Assembly (NCBI GenBank): GCA_946631345.1
Contig: CAMPAA010000050.1
Coordinates: 1-16,649 of the forward strand
Direction: 5' to 3'
From: an uncultured Verrucomicrobiota bacterium
GTDB lineage: Bacteria; Verrucomicrobiota; Kiritimatiellia; RFP12; UBA1067
DNA length: 16,649 bases
Of the stretch, positions 1 to 8,232 are shown in pieces; the stretch's first letter is position 1; each line of letters begins with the position of its first letter. The notes below the pieces were generated by a model. The model was not told where the DNA came from. It did no database searches and saw only the letters and a program-made list of their open reading frames with translations. A program made the position numbers and the translations under genes.

Positions 1-1791
1 ACGCCGACATCGAAGAGCGTGACCTACGATTCGACATACGGCACTCTGCCCACGCCCACGCGCGCGGGGTATACGGCGAGCGGATGGTACACCGCAGCGA
101 ATGGCGGCATGCATGTCACTGAAAGTACAGTCGTGTCGATTACTGGTCCCCAAACACTGTATGCGCACTGGACGACGAATCAGTACACGGTGACGTTTAA
201 TGTAAACGGGGCGGGCGGCAGCGTTACGCCAACCTCGAAGAGCGTGACCTACGCATCCACTTACGGAACGCTGCCCACGCCCACGCGCACGGGCTACGAG
301 TTCAATGGCTGGTGGACTGCGGCGAGCGGTGGGACGCAGGTGACGGCCTCCACCGTGGTGCCGATAACCGCCGCGCAGACTCTGTATGCGCAGTGGACGG
401 CGCGCCAGTACGCGGTTACATTCAACGCAAATGGCGGCGAGGTTGGGCAGGAGACGGTTCAGGTAACATACGACTCTTGCTATGGTACCTTGCCCACGCC
501 TACGCGCACAGGCTATACGTTCACTGGCTGGTGGACGGCGGCAAGCGGCGGTGTGCAAGTAGAGAGCAACACGACCGTCACTGTTGCATCGGATCGAACC
601 CTGTATGCGCAATGGACCGCCAACACATACTTTGTCGCCTATGATGCGAACGGCGGCAGTGGAGAGATGCCGATTGAGACATTTACGTATGACGTAGCCA
701 CGAATCTGCAGGCGAACGTGTTCACGCGAGACCTTTTCAGTTTTCGTGGCTGGGCGGCAACCTCATCCGGAGAAGTCGCCTATGTGGATAAGGCCACGGT
801 TTCAAATCTCACGGAGGAAGCATATGCCACCAATGTGCTATATGCTGTTTGGGAGTCCAACCTTAGCGACCTTTCCACTGCTGCGGACTGCAACAACCTG
901 GTGCTGGTCAGCACGAATACGGATAGGCGTACCTGCTGGGTGGTTGATGCGGCTGTTGGATATGAGAGCGCTTCGTCGGTATATGCCTCGAACAGCACAA
1001 AAAGTGCCCATATGACAACTGCGCTTACCGGAATTGGCACATTGACATTCAGGGTCAAAGCCAAGACTGGTGTCGAGAGATATCCGGTCTTCGGATTCAA
1101 TGTAACAAAGGAGGACGGAACGTATTATCCTGATGAGTTCAAGGAAGTTGTCGATACTGATGGCGAATGGGAACTCGTTACTTATGAAAAAACTGAGACG
1201 GATAGGCGGGAGGTTAGGTGGAGTTTCTACTACGGAGATGGACATGAATGTTGGGTCGATCAGGTGCATTGGTATCCTGAAGGCAAGAGCGTGGAGTTCG
1301 TCGATGGCTGGGCGCGCGAGCTAAACGACAGTTCGAAGAACACGATTAAAGCAACAATTCAGGATCATTGGGCTGATATCTTGGGCGAAGATGCCGACAT
1401 GGTCACAACTGTTGAGTTGCGCGGTGGCGGCCTCACCAATGCTGTGGAGCTTCTGGCTCTTGGGTTTGCGCCAACCGGCACGGTGGATGGCGCGACGGCC
1501 ACGATGCTTTTTGGCGGCGATACGGAGGTGTCTATCCGTGCGTTTGACGCCGCAGACCTTTCGGCACTTGGCATTGAGGCGGTTGTCACAAACACGGCGC
1601 TCGGCCCTCCGTCATGGTCTGACGGTGTTGCGTCTGTCCTCGGTGTATGGGGAGCGCCGTCGCTAACATCCGGATGGAGTCGTGCGCAGAGTGGCGATCC
1701 TGATCTTTCGAAATACCAGACCGGTGGTGAGGTGTCATGGCGCGGTTTCGCCGCCGACACTAACATGTTCTTCAAGGTTAAGGCGGAATAA
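1..1791 (+). CDS. Secreted InlB/Flg_new-repeat surface protein, 3' part
   Basis: The frame is open from base 1 to the TAA at 1789-1791, so the gene starts upstream; the GTG at 19 is inside a repeat and is not the start. About 597 codons are visible. Three units of about 73-75 residues are very alike, each with a VTY-STYGTLPTPTR-GY-x-GWWTAASGG-LYAQWT pattern, followed by a more diverged fourth. This is the InlB B-repeat (Listeria-Bacteroides, Flg_new) family, a beta-rich extracellular module. From about base 862 to 1290 there is a jelly-roll/MAM-like module (GIGTLTFRVKAKTG, then WSFYYGDG and CWVDQVHWYP), as found in carbohydrate- or surface-binding proteins. The C-terminal part ends in MFFKVKAE, with no LPXTG, PEP-CTERM or obvious type IX signal. 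A cell-surface adhesive or binding role is inferred. The signal peptide and any catalytic domain would lie upstream. Confidence 0.85.
   Translation, partial: TPTSKSVTYDSTYGTLPTPTRAGYTASGWYTAANGGMHVTESTVVSITGPQTLYAHWTTNQYTVTFNVNGAGGSVTPTSKSVTYASTYGTLPTPTRTGYEFNGWWTAASGGTQVTASTVVPITAAQTLYAQWTARQYAVTFNANGGEVGQETVQVTYDSCYGTLPTPTRTGYTFTGWWTAASGGVQVESNTTVTVASDRTLYAQWTANTYFVAYDANGGSGEMPIETFTYDVATNLQANVFTRDLFSFRGWAATSSGEVAYVDKATVSNLTEEAYATNVLYAVWESNLSDLSTAADCNNLVLVSTNTDRRTCWVVDAAVGYESASSVYASNSTKSAHMTTALTGIGTLTFRVKAKTGVERYPVFGFNVTKEDGTYYPDEFKEVVDTDGEWELVTYEKTETDRREVRWSFYYGDGHECWVDQVHWYPEGKSVEFVDGWARELNDSSKNTIKATIQDHWADILGEDADMVTTVELRGGGLTNAVELLALGFAPTGTVDGATATMLFGGDTEVSIRAFDAADLSALGIEAVVTNTALGPPSWSDGVASVLGVWGAPSLTSGWSRAQSGDPDLSKYQTGGEVSWRGFAADTNMFFKVKAE
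19..861 (+). repeat. Four tandem InlB-like repeat units within the surface protein gene
   Basis: Units can be aligned on the VTY/FTY codon triplet at bases 19, 244, 463 and 682, giving periods of 225, 219 and 219 bases. Units 1 and 2 share near-identical DNA at their junctions (bases 8-27 against 233-252), and units 2 and 3 share the GWWTAASGG and LYAQWT blocks. Unit 4 is more diverged (FTYDVATNLQANVF, GWAATSSG, LYAVW). The array runs off the 5' edge, since bases 1-18 encode TPTSKS, the end of another unit. DNA-level similarity suggests expansion by recombination. Confidence 0.85.
1781..1786 (+). promoter_or_regulatory. Shine-Dalgarno for uvrA (AGGCGG)
   Basis: AGGCGG lies six bases before the GTG at 1793 and decides the uvrA start. 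It sits inside the last codons of the surface protein gene. Upstream in-frame starts such as 1682 would add about 37 residues with no UvrA similarity. Confidence 0.55.
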
Positions 1792-1792
1792 A

Positions 1793-4567
1793 GTGGGCGA
1801 TATCCAGATCTACGGCGCAAAGCAGCACAATCTCAGGAACATCAACGTCACGATTCCCCGGAACTCGCTGACAGTGGTCACGGGGCTTTCCGGCAGCGGC
1901 AAGAGCTCTTTAGCTTTCGATACGCTATACGCCGAGGGACAGCGCCGCTACGTGGAATCTCTCAGCGCCTACGCGCGGCAGTTCCTCGACCAGATGGAAA
2001 AGCCTGACGTCGAGAAGATCGAGGGGCTCTCTCCGGCGATCGCCATCGAGCAGCGCACCACGGGCGGCAATCCGCGCTCCATCGTGGCGACCGTAACGGA
2101 GATGCATGACTACCTGCGCCTGCTATACGGAAGCGTGGGCATTGCGCACTGTCCGAAGTGCGGACGCGAGGTCGTGCGGCAGTCGGCCGAGCAGATTGTG
2201 GATGCCATATCAGGACTTGAGGGAGTGTCGAAGCTTATACTCTACGCACCGGTAGTCAAGGGCAAGAAGGGGCGGCACGAGGAGACGCTTGCCGAGATCA
2301 AGCGCCAGGGGTTCGCGCGCGTGCGGATTGACGACGCCACATATCCAGTGGACGAGCTGCCGGAGCTGGACAAGAAGAAGAGCCACAACATCGACGTTGT
2401 CGTGGACCGTCTCGTCATTCCCTGCGACCGCACCCGCCTCACCGATTCCGTAGAGCTGGGGCTGAAGGCCGGGAGAGGCGTAATCTTCGCCGAGCCGGTT
2501 GGCGGCGCGCAGATCGTCTATTCTGAGCTGAACGCCTGCGAGCACTGCGGGATATCCTTCGACGAGCTGAAGCCCCGTTCGTTCTCGTTCAACTCGCCGT
2601 TCGGGGCGTGCCCCACCTGCGGCGGCCTTGGGGCCATCTACTACTTTGATGAAGATCTCGTGGTGCCGGACAAGACGCTTCCGTTACGCGAGTGCATCCA
2701 TCCGTGGCGACGCGCCGGGCACAACGCTATCATGTACTACAACGCCCTGCTTGAGCAGATCGCGAAGCAGTACAAGGTAAAGCTTTCAACGCCTTACGAA
2801 AAGCTATCGCCGTCCTTCCGCAAGAGGCTGATGCACGGTTTCGACGATGACCTCATCCTTCCCTGGCGAAGCGTGGACAAGCCGTTTGAGGGAGTGCTGG
2901 CCACGCTTCAGCGCCGGCTGGACGAGGCCGAGGATGACGAGCACCGCGAAAAGCTTGAAATCTATCAGAGTGAACGGCAGTGCCCGTCCTGCCACGGCAC
3001 GCGTCTCCGCGAAGAGTCGCGCGCCGTCACCGTCGCAGGCAAGACCATCGTTGAGGTTATGGCGATGAGCGTGAAGGACTGTCTCGCGCATTTTAGGGCG
3101 CTTGCCCTGCCTCCGGCGATGAAGGATGTCCACAAGGAGATCGTAAAGCGGCTGGAGTTCTTGGACGATGTCGGACTCGACTACCTTACGCTTGATCGTC
3201 CAAGCGCATCTTTGTCTGGCGGCGAAATGCAGCGAATCCGACTTGCCACCCAGATCGGAAGCGGACTAACAGGTGTGCTGTACGTGCTGGATGAGCCCAC
3301 CATCGGCCTCCATCCTCGCGACAACGAGCGCCTCATCGCCACTCTGAAGGGGCTGCGCGACAAGTCCAACACCGTGGTGATCGTCGAACACGACGAGGAG
3401 ATGATGCGCACAGCTGACTACATCATCGACCTTGGTCCCGGTGCAGGGCGCGAGGGAGGACGGCTGATGTACCAGGGCGACTTCAACGGGCTTCTCAGCT
3501 GTGGTTCCCTCACGGCGGATTATCTGACAGGCCGGAAGCGGATTCTGCCCGACAGATGTGGTGACGGGGCCAAAGGCCGTGGACGCACCAACTTCATTAC
3601 GCTTTCAGGATGCACTGAGCATAATCTCAAGAACATCACGGTAAGAATTCCGCTCGGAACGTTCACCGTGGTGACTGGCGTATCCGGTTCCGGCAAGTCA
3701 ACCTTGATAGATGAGACGCTCAAGCGCGAGCTTATGCGCCGCTTCTACCATGCGAAGGCCAAGCCGGGCAAGTTCAAGAAGCTGACCGGTATTGAGCATA
3801 TCGACAAGGTAATCGAGATCGACCAGTCGCCGATCGGTAGGACGCCGCGCTCCAACCCGGCGACATACGTAGGCTTCTTTTCTGACATCCGCGAACTGTT
3901 CGCGCAGACGGAGGGCGCGAAGGCTCGCGGCTATACGCCCGGGCGCTTCAGCTTCAATGTGAAAGGTGGCCGGTGCGAGACTTGCGGCGGCGACGGCGTG
4001 CGCAAGCTGGAGATGAGCTTCCTTCCGGACGTATATGTTACCTGCGAGCAATGCAACGGGCGTCGCTTCAACAAGGAGACGCTTGAAGTACGCTATGGCG
4101 GAAAGAACATAGCGGAGGTGCTCGACATGACCGTCGCCGAGGCGTACGAGTTCTTCGCCAAAGTGCCGCGCTTGGCGAACAGGCTCAAGACGCTTGTGGA
4201 TGTAGGACTCGGCTATCTGGGCCTAGGCCAGCCTGCGACAACCCTCTCTGGTGGCGAGGCCCAACGCATCAAGCTCGCAACGGAACTTTCCCGCCGATCC
4301 ACCGGCAGAACGCTGTACCTGCTTGACGAACCGACCACAGGTCTTCATTTCGATGACATCGCCAAACTCATGGCACTGCTTTTGAAGCTGCGCGAGGCTG
4401 GCAATACGGTTGTGGTCATTGAGCACAACGTAGACGTGATGCGCTGCGCAGACTGGATCATTGATCTCGGCCCAGGCGGAGGCGACTCGGGTGGAAACCT
4501 CGTATGCGAAGGCCCACCCGCCACCATCAAGGCCTGCAAGGAATCCGTGACAGGGCGTTTTCTGTGA
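1793..4567 (+). CDS. uvrA: UvrABC excinuclease subunit A
   Basis: This is the damage-recognition ATPase of nucleotide excision repair; it works in the cytoplasm as a dimer and loads UvrB at lesions. From the GTG at 1793 it is 924 residues, close to the family's usual ~940, and begins directly with [15 protein letters not shown], the conserved UvrA N-terminus. The two ABC modules are complete: Walker A at residues 31-38 (GLSGSGKS) and 629-636 (GVSGSGKS), signatures LSGGEMQ (from 474) and LSGGEAQ (from 818), and Walker B motifs [13 protein letters not shown] and [12 protein letters not shown]. Zinc cysteines are visible at C249/C252/C273/C276 and C728/C731/C751/C754. The start is one base after the preceding stop, so transcription may continue from the surface protein gene or begin inside it. 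folC overlaps its stop by four bases. Confidence 0.97.
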   Translation: MGDIQIYGAKQHNLRNINVTIPRNSLTVVTGLSGSGKSSLAFDTLYAEGQRRYVESLSAYARQFLDQMEKPDVEKIEGLSPAIAIEQRTTGGNPRSIVATVTEMHDYLRLLYGSVGIAHCPKCGREVVRQSAEQIVDAISGLEGVSKLILYAPVVKGKKGRHEETLAEIKRQGFARVRIDDATYPVDELPELDKKKSHNIDVVVDRLVIPCDRTRLTDSVELGLKAGRGVIFAEPVGGAQIVYSELNACEHCGISFDELKPRSFSFNSPFGACPTCGGLGAIYYFDEDLVVPDKTLPLRECIHPWRRAGHNAIMYYNALLEQIAKQYKVKLSTPYEKLSPSFRKRLMHGFDDDLILPWRSVDKPFEGVLATLQRRLDEAEDDEHREKLEIYQSERQCPSCHGTRLREESRAVTVAGKTIVEVMAMSVKDCLAHFRALALPPAMKDVHKEIVKRLEFLDDVGLDYLTLDRPSASLSGGEMQRIRLATQIGSGLTGVLYVLDEPTIGLHPRDNERLIATLKGLRDKSNTVVIVEHDEEMMRTADYIIDLGPGAGREGGRLMYQGDFNGLLSCGSLTADYLTGRKRILPDRCGDGAKGRGRTNFITLSGCTEHNLKNITVRIPLGTFTVVTGVSGSGKSTLIDETLKRELMRRFYHAKAKPGKFKKLTGIEHIDKVIEIDQSPIGRTPRSNPATYVGFFSDIRELFAQTEGAKARGYTPGRFSFNVKGGRCETCGGDGVRKLEMSFLPDVYVTCEQCNGRRFNKETLEVRYGGKNIAEVLDMTVAEAYEFFAKVPRLANRLKTLVDVGLGYLGLGQPATTLSGGEAQRIKLATELSRRSTGRTLYLLDEPTTGLHFDDIAKLMALLLKLREAGNTVVVIEHNVDVMRCADWIIDLGPGGGDSGGNLVCEGPPATIKACKESVTGRFL

Positions 4568-5820
4568 GTGTCCATGTGCAGACCGGCCTTGAGAAGGCGC
4601 TTGAAAGCTGCGCACGCTTTGGCGTTAAGCCCGGATTGGATGCCATCCGTGCGGTGTGTGCCGCGATGGGCGATCCGCAGAATTCTTTACGCGTCGTCCA
4701 TGTGGCCGGCACCAACGGCAAGGGTGCCGTATGTGCGCTGATTGATTCCGCGCTTAGGGCGGCTGGATTCCGCACCGGGCGTTATACTAGCCCGCACCTG
4801 GTTGCTTTAAACGAACGCTTCTTCCTCGACGGCGCGCCTGTTTCGGATGCGACGCTTGATTCGGCGTTACGGCAGGTGCCACCTGCGTCCCTGACATACT
4901 TCGAACTGCTCACGGCTACGGCGTTCTCGCTTTATGCGCATGAAAGTGTGGATTATCTTGTGCTGGAGACCGGCCTTGGCGGTCGCCTTGACGCGACCAA
5001 TGTAGTGAAGCATCCGGCAGTTTGCGCAATCACGCGCATCGGCCTTGACCACTGCGACTGGCTCGGACATTCTCTCGAGGCGATCGCCGCCGAGAAGGGC
5101 GGCATAATAAAGCCGGATGTTCCGGTCGTGCTTGGCGAGATGCCGCCTGAAGCCAGATGCGTGCTGGAGCGGATCGCCGCCGAGCGCAACGCGCCATGCA
5201 TCTACGCCCCCAATGTAGTTGGCGATGCGGATGTTCCGTCAGGTCTGGCGCTGGGAGGAAAGTTCAACCGAGAGAATGCGAGGACTGCGCTTGCGGCACT
5301 TTCGGTGCTTGACGTGGGGCGGGCGGCGGTCGAACGCGGCTTTTCCTCGGTTGTGTGGCCGGGGCGCTACCAGAAAGTCGAACATTGCGGCAGGTGTTTC
5401 CTCGTGGATGGGGCGCACAATCCCCCAGCGATGCGCGCACTTGTGGATTCTGTGAAGGTGGATCGGACGGACGGATGGGCGGCTTTCCTGGGCCGCACCG
5501 CCATATGTGGGTTCTGTGGAGACAAGGATGTGGCGGCGAACCTGAGGATATTGCGAGAGGTGGCGGATTGTGGAATTGCCGTTCCTATACGAAATCCGCG
5601 CTCTTTGCCGCCGGAACGGACGGCGGCGATGATGCGTGATGCGGGTTTCGCTGATGTGCGGGCCTGTCCGTCGCTCCAGCAGGCGCTGGAGAATGCGCCT
5701 GACGGCGCAGTAGTGTGCGGTTCGCTTTTCCTGGCAGGAGAGGCGCTGGAGCATTTAGGTCTTGGCGCATCGGCACCATTCATCCCAAACGAGACCTTTC
5801 TTCCCTTGCCGTCCGCATAG
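4564..5820 (+). CDS. folC: Folylpolyglutamate synthase / dihydrofolate synthase
   Basis: A Mur-ligase-family enzyme that adds glutamate to folates, and in bifunctional forms to dihydropteroate, using ATP in the cytoplasm. I choose the GTG at 4564, which overlaps the uvrA stop as GTGA and gives 418 residues, normal for FolC; GTG 4576 is an alternative. Family motifs are the P-loop GTNGKGA (residues 49-55), TSPHL followed by NERF, ETGLGGRLDATNV, the LDHCDWLG histidine region, EKGGIIKPDVPV, and the C-terminal-domain WPGRYQ and DGAHNPPAMRAL. The last P-loop residue is Ala where Ser or Thr is usual. Whether the enzyme has both activities cannot be told from sequence. The four-base overlap suggests translational coupling to uvrA. 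Confidence 0.93.
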   Translation: MSVHVQTGLEKALESCARFGVKPGLDAIRAVCAAMGDPQNSLRVVHVAGTNGKGAVCALIDSALRAAGFRTGRYTSPHLVALNERFFLDGAPVSDATLDSALRQVPPASLTYFELLTATAFSLYAHESVDYLVLETGLGGRLDATNVVKHPAVCAITRIGLDHCDWLGHSLEAIAAEKGGIIKPDVPVVLGEMPPEARCVLERIAAERNAPCIYAPNVVGDADVPSGLALGGKFNRENARTALAALSVLDVGRAAVERGFSSVVWPGRYQKVEHCGRCFLVDGAHNPPAMRALVDSVKVDRTDGWAAFLGRTAICGFCGDKDVAANLRILREVADCGIAVPIRNPRSLPPERTAAMMRDAGFADVRACPSLQQALENAPDGAVVCGSLFLAGEALEHLGLGASAPFIPNETFLPLPSA

Positions 5821-6112
5821 GGAGATTCCTGTCGTAGTTCGCGTGAATGTCCCTTGAGAGGTCGTAGGCGTAGACGGGAGCGATGGGCTATAACCACAGA
5901 GTGCATTGCGAGCTTGACTTGAATTAAAGTTGGAAAATCTCTTCAAGTGAAATGACGGAACCGCTCTGGACTTTGCCCCAAGCCGATGCTGGAGTCGCAC
6001 CAAGCCCTTCATGCTCATTTTTTCGCTACCGTCTAACGCCTATCGTTTACCGTGCCGTATGCAGCAAGCGACATGTGAGCAGATGCCGCCGAAGTGTGGT
6101 ATAATTCCTGCC
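5821..6112 (+). other. 292-base intergenic region before the DUF1080 gene
   Basis: There is no convincing forward gene here. The region holds a 7-base inverted repeat (ACTTGAA at 5917-5923, TTCAAGT at 5942-5948, 18-base loop, no T-tract) and ends in an extended -10 promoter element. On the minus strand a 35-codon open stretch (5887 down to 5780) runs into the folC 3' end and might be a gene remnant. No terminator with a T-run was seen after folC. Confidence 0.5.
6097..6105 (+). promoter_or_regulatory. Extended -10 promoter (TGGTATAAT), apparently leaderless
   Basis: TGG plus a perfect TATAAT matches the extended -10 consensus TGnTATAAT. No good -35 is found at 16-18 bases upstream. Only seven bases separate the -10 from the ATG at 6113, so transcription would start at or next to the start codon, and no Shine-Dalgarno is present. 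The surrounding 15 bases (6092-6106) are identical to those at 10418-10432. Confidence 0.7.
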
Positions 6113-7303
6113 ATGAAAAAGAATCTCCTCGTTGGCGCAGTTGCTGTCTGCGCGGCTGTTCCGGCATTGGCCGGCGTATATGGCGACACGCCTGACGCAA
6201 GGCACGCATGGAGCGTGCATGACAAGAACCGGCCGAACCCGGTGAAGATAGAGGCCGTCGCGGGGCTTCCGCCGAGCGACGCCGTTGTGCTGTTCGACGG
6301 CTCGAAGGAGTCGTTCGAGAAGAACTGGTGCGACAAGGATGGGAAGCCGACGCAATGGAAGCTTGGCACGGACGGCGATTTCTACTGCGTTCCCGGCTGG
6401 AAGAACGGCGGAATCATCCGCACACGCGGATCCTTCGGCGACTGCCAGCTCCATCTGGAGTTCCGTCACGACGCCGAGCTTGGCATCAATTCGGACGCCA
6501 AAGGCCCTCAGATGCACGGGAACTCCGGCGTGTTCCTGATGTCGAGCTATGAGATTCAGGTGCTGGAATCCTACGGCACGAACCCTGCGGACATGAAGAA
6601 CCCGAACTATGCCGACGGGCAGGCGGGCGCGGTGTACGCGGAGAATCCGCCAATGGTCAACCCTGCGCGCAAGCCCGGTGAATGGCAAACGTACGACATC
6701 ATCTTCCACCAGCCGGTATGGGACGGCCTGAAGATGGTGCATCCTGGCAGCGTGACGGTGCTGTTCAACGGAGTGGTTGTGCAGGACCACTGGGAGATGG
6801 AAGGTCTCACCACCCACAAGAAGCGTCGCCCGCTCGCGCCGCACGCGACGAAGCTCCCGCTTTTCTTCCAGGATCACGGCTGCGTGGTGCACTACCGCAA
6901 CATCTGGATTCGAGAAATACCCTCGCGCTATGCGAACAGGACTCATGGCGGGCCCGGCGCCGACGAGAACGCAGTCATGGCGCTCCGCCGCAAGACGGCG
7001 GCAGGGCTCTTCGCCAAGATAGAGAAGCCCATCAAACCGACGATCGCGAACATGGATGCGCTCGCGGAGGTCATCGGCTATGCGCGCGAAGGCGAGTACG
7101 AGAAGGTGTGGAAGGAGACCGCCGAAGCGTTCCACGGAGTGTTGGACAAGATGTCCGACGCCGAATGGACTGCGAACAGGGTGGCGCTGCTGAAGCTTCG
7201 CGACGCGCTTGATACGCTGATCCGCAATGGAGTTGTCACACAGGCGTGCGGCACGCGCAAGCGCATCAGCGCGGCGGCGCTGCGTCTGGGCTGGGAAAAG
7301 TAG
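6113..7303 (+). CDS. Secreted DUF1080 (3-keto-disaccharide hydrolase-like) protein
   Basis: The ATG at 6113 gives 396 residues beginning with a signal peptide (MKKNLLVGAVAVCAAVPALA, likely cleavage after residue 20); earlier in-frame starts would bury this signal and the promoter. Residues ~60-290 are a DUF1080 concanavalin-like domain: VVLFDGS, GGIIRTRGSFGDCQLHLEFR, GNSGVFLMSSYEIQVLESYG, GQAGAVY, PGEWQTYDIIFHQP, VTVLFNGVVVQDHWEMEG and FFQDHGCVVHYRNIWIRE. Pfam describes the family as 3-keto-disaccharide hydrolases, which cleave glycosides already oxidised at C3; substrate here is unknown. The final ~105 residues are an extra, mostly helical tail, possibly for partner binding. It would act in the periplasm or outside the cell. 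The patatin-like gene follows after seven bases, so the two are probably co-transcribed. Confidence 0.88.
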   Translation: MKKNLLVGAVAVCAAVPALAGVYGDTPDARHAWSVHDKNRPNPVKIEAVAGLPPSDAVVLFDGSKESFEKNWCDKDGKPTQWKLGTDGDFYCVPGWKNGGIIRTRGSFGDCQLHLEFRHDAELGINSDAKGPQMHGNSGVFLMSSYEIQVLESYGTNPADMKNPNYADGQAGAVYAENPPMVNPARKPGEWQTYDIIFHQPVWDGLKMVHPGSVTVLFNGVVVQDHWEMEGLTTHKKRRPLAPHATKLPLFFQDHGCVVHYRNIWIREIPSRYANRTHGGPGADENAVMALRRKTAAGLFAKIEKPIKPTIANMDALAEVIGYAREGEYEKVWKETAEAFHGVLDKMSDAEWTANRVALLKLRDALDTLIRNGVVTQACGTRKRISAAALRLGWEK

Positions 7304-7310
7304 TCCGCAG

Positions 7311-8132
7311 ATGGCGCAGAAGCTCAAGGTCGGCCTTGCTCTCGGTTCGGGCGGCGTGCGCGGCATGGCGCACTTCGGCGTGATCCGCACGCTCATGAAG
7401 TATGGCGTGAAGATATCCTGCGTCGCGGGATCCTCTTCCGGCAGCGTGATCGGCGCGGCCCTTGCCGCCGGCAAGCTTGATGTGTTCGAGGATTTCTTCC
7501 GCCGCATCAACTGGTGGAAGATGTTCCGAATGTTCTTCGAGCTTTCCCTGCCGTGGCGCGGGGGATATCTCACGGGCAGACGCATCAAAGAGGAGTTGCG
7601 GAAGCGTCTCGGTACGGTTCGTTTCGAGGACTGCCAGATTCCGTTCACTGCCGTCGCAATGGACATGATGAACGGCAGGGAGTATCCGATATCGACGGGC
7701 GACCTCGTTGACGGCACGTTCGCCTCTATGGCGGTGCAGGGCCTCTTCAAGCCGGTCGCCCGCGACGGGCACTGGCTCGCGGATGGCGGCCTCGACAACC
7801 CGCTGCCGATAAACGCCTGCCGCAGCATGGGCGCTGACTACGTCATCGCCGTGGACGTGAACCTCGGCCAGCCGCTCCAGGCCGACTATTCGCCCAAGAA
7901 GATGCCTTCGCTCTGGACGATCTTCACGCAGACCTGCCGGATCGTAGAGAACAACTGGACCGACCGCATATTGCGCACCAATCCGCCGGACGTGCTGCTC
8001 CAACCTGATCTGCACGATATCTTCATGGCGCGCCTGCGCCATGTAACGCGCGCCATACTGCGCGGGAAGATAGCAGCCGAACGCTGGATCGCTTCGCTCT
8101 CGCCGGATATGCGCCTGCGTCTGCTGCCCTGA
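7311..8132 (+). CDS. Patatin-like phospholipase (RssA/NTE type)
   Basis: From the ATG at 7311 it has 273 residues. It has the patatin oxyanion motif GSGGVRG (residues 12-18), the nucleophile elbow G-S-S-S-G at 40-44 with S42 as likely nucleophile, and the catalytic aspartate D158 in ADGGLDNPLP, so the Ser-Asp dyad is intact. The family hydrolyses acyl esters of phospholipids or other lipids. There is no signal peptide or clear membrane segment, so it is probably cytoplasmic or peripheral, like E. coli RssA. It starts seven bases after the DUF1080 stop, without a clear Shine-Dalgarno. Its link to sugar metabolism is not obvious. Membrane lipid turnover is the safest guess. Confidence 0.9.
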   Translation: MAQKLKVGLALGSGGVRGMAHFGVIRTLMKYGVKISCVAGSSSGSVIGAALAAGKLDVFEDFFRRINWWKMFRMFFELSLPWRGGYLTGRRIKEELRKRLGTVRFEDCQIPFTAVAMDMMNGREYPISTGDLVDGTFASMAVQGLFKPVARDGHWLADGGLDNPLPINACRSMGADYVIAVDVNLGQPLQADYSPKKMPSLWTIFTQTCRIVENNWTDRILRTNPPDVLLQPDLHDIFMARLRHVTRAILRGKIAAERWIASLSPDMRLRLLP

Positions 8133-8232
8133 CAGACGGCCTGAAAACTTCTCACGTCCCTCTCAAAAGTATTTCAAGGTCTCTCACGGTTTCCGCTTGT
8201 TTTCTTGAGGCGGTTATGGTTTAATTCGCGGC
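8133..8232 (+). other. Intergenic region before the sugar kinase gene
   Basis: One hundred bases of AT-richer sequence with no gene and no hairpin with T-run; the promoter of the kinase gene occupies its last 35 bases. Confidence 0.6.
8197..8225 (+). promoter_or_regulatory. Promoter of the sugar kinase-MFS operon, apparently leaderless
   Basis: TTGTTT at 8197-8202 and an extended -10 TGGTTTAAT at 8217-8225 are separated by 17 bases (8203-8219). The -10 ends seven bases before the ATG at 8233, the same distance as in the DUF1080 gene, and there is no Shine-Dalgarno, so the mRNA would begin at or within a base or two of the start codon. Confidence 0.65.

Noticed and set aside
1682..1792. Upstream start for uvrA at 1682
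   Set aside because: It would overlap the surface protein gene by 110 bases and add residues not seen in UvrA; GTG 1793 has a Shine-Dalgarno and the conserved N-terminus.
5917..5948. Seven-base inverted repeat downstream of folC as a terminator
   Set aside because: The loop is 18 bases, the stem is AT-rich, and there is no T-run.
6047..7828. Long minus-strand frame (593 codons) opposite the DUF1080 and patatin genes
   Set aside because: It is the antisense shadow of two clear genes, rich in Arg, His and Val, as expected from GC-rich codon bias, with no domain.
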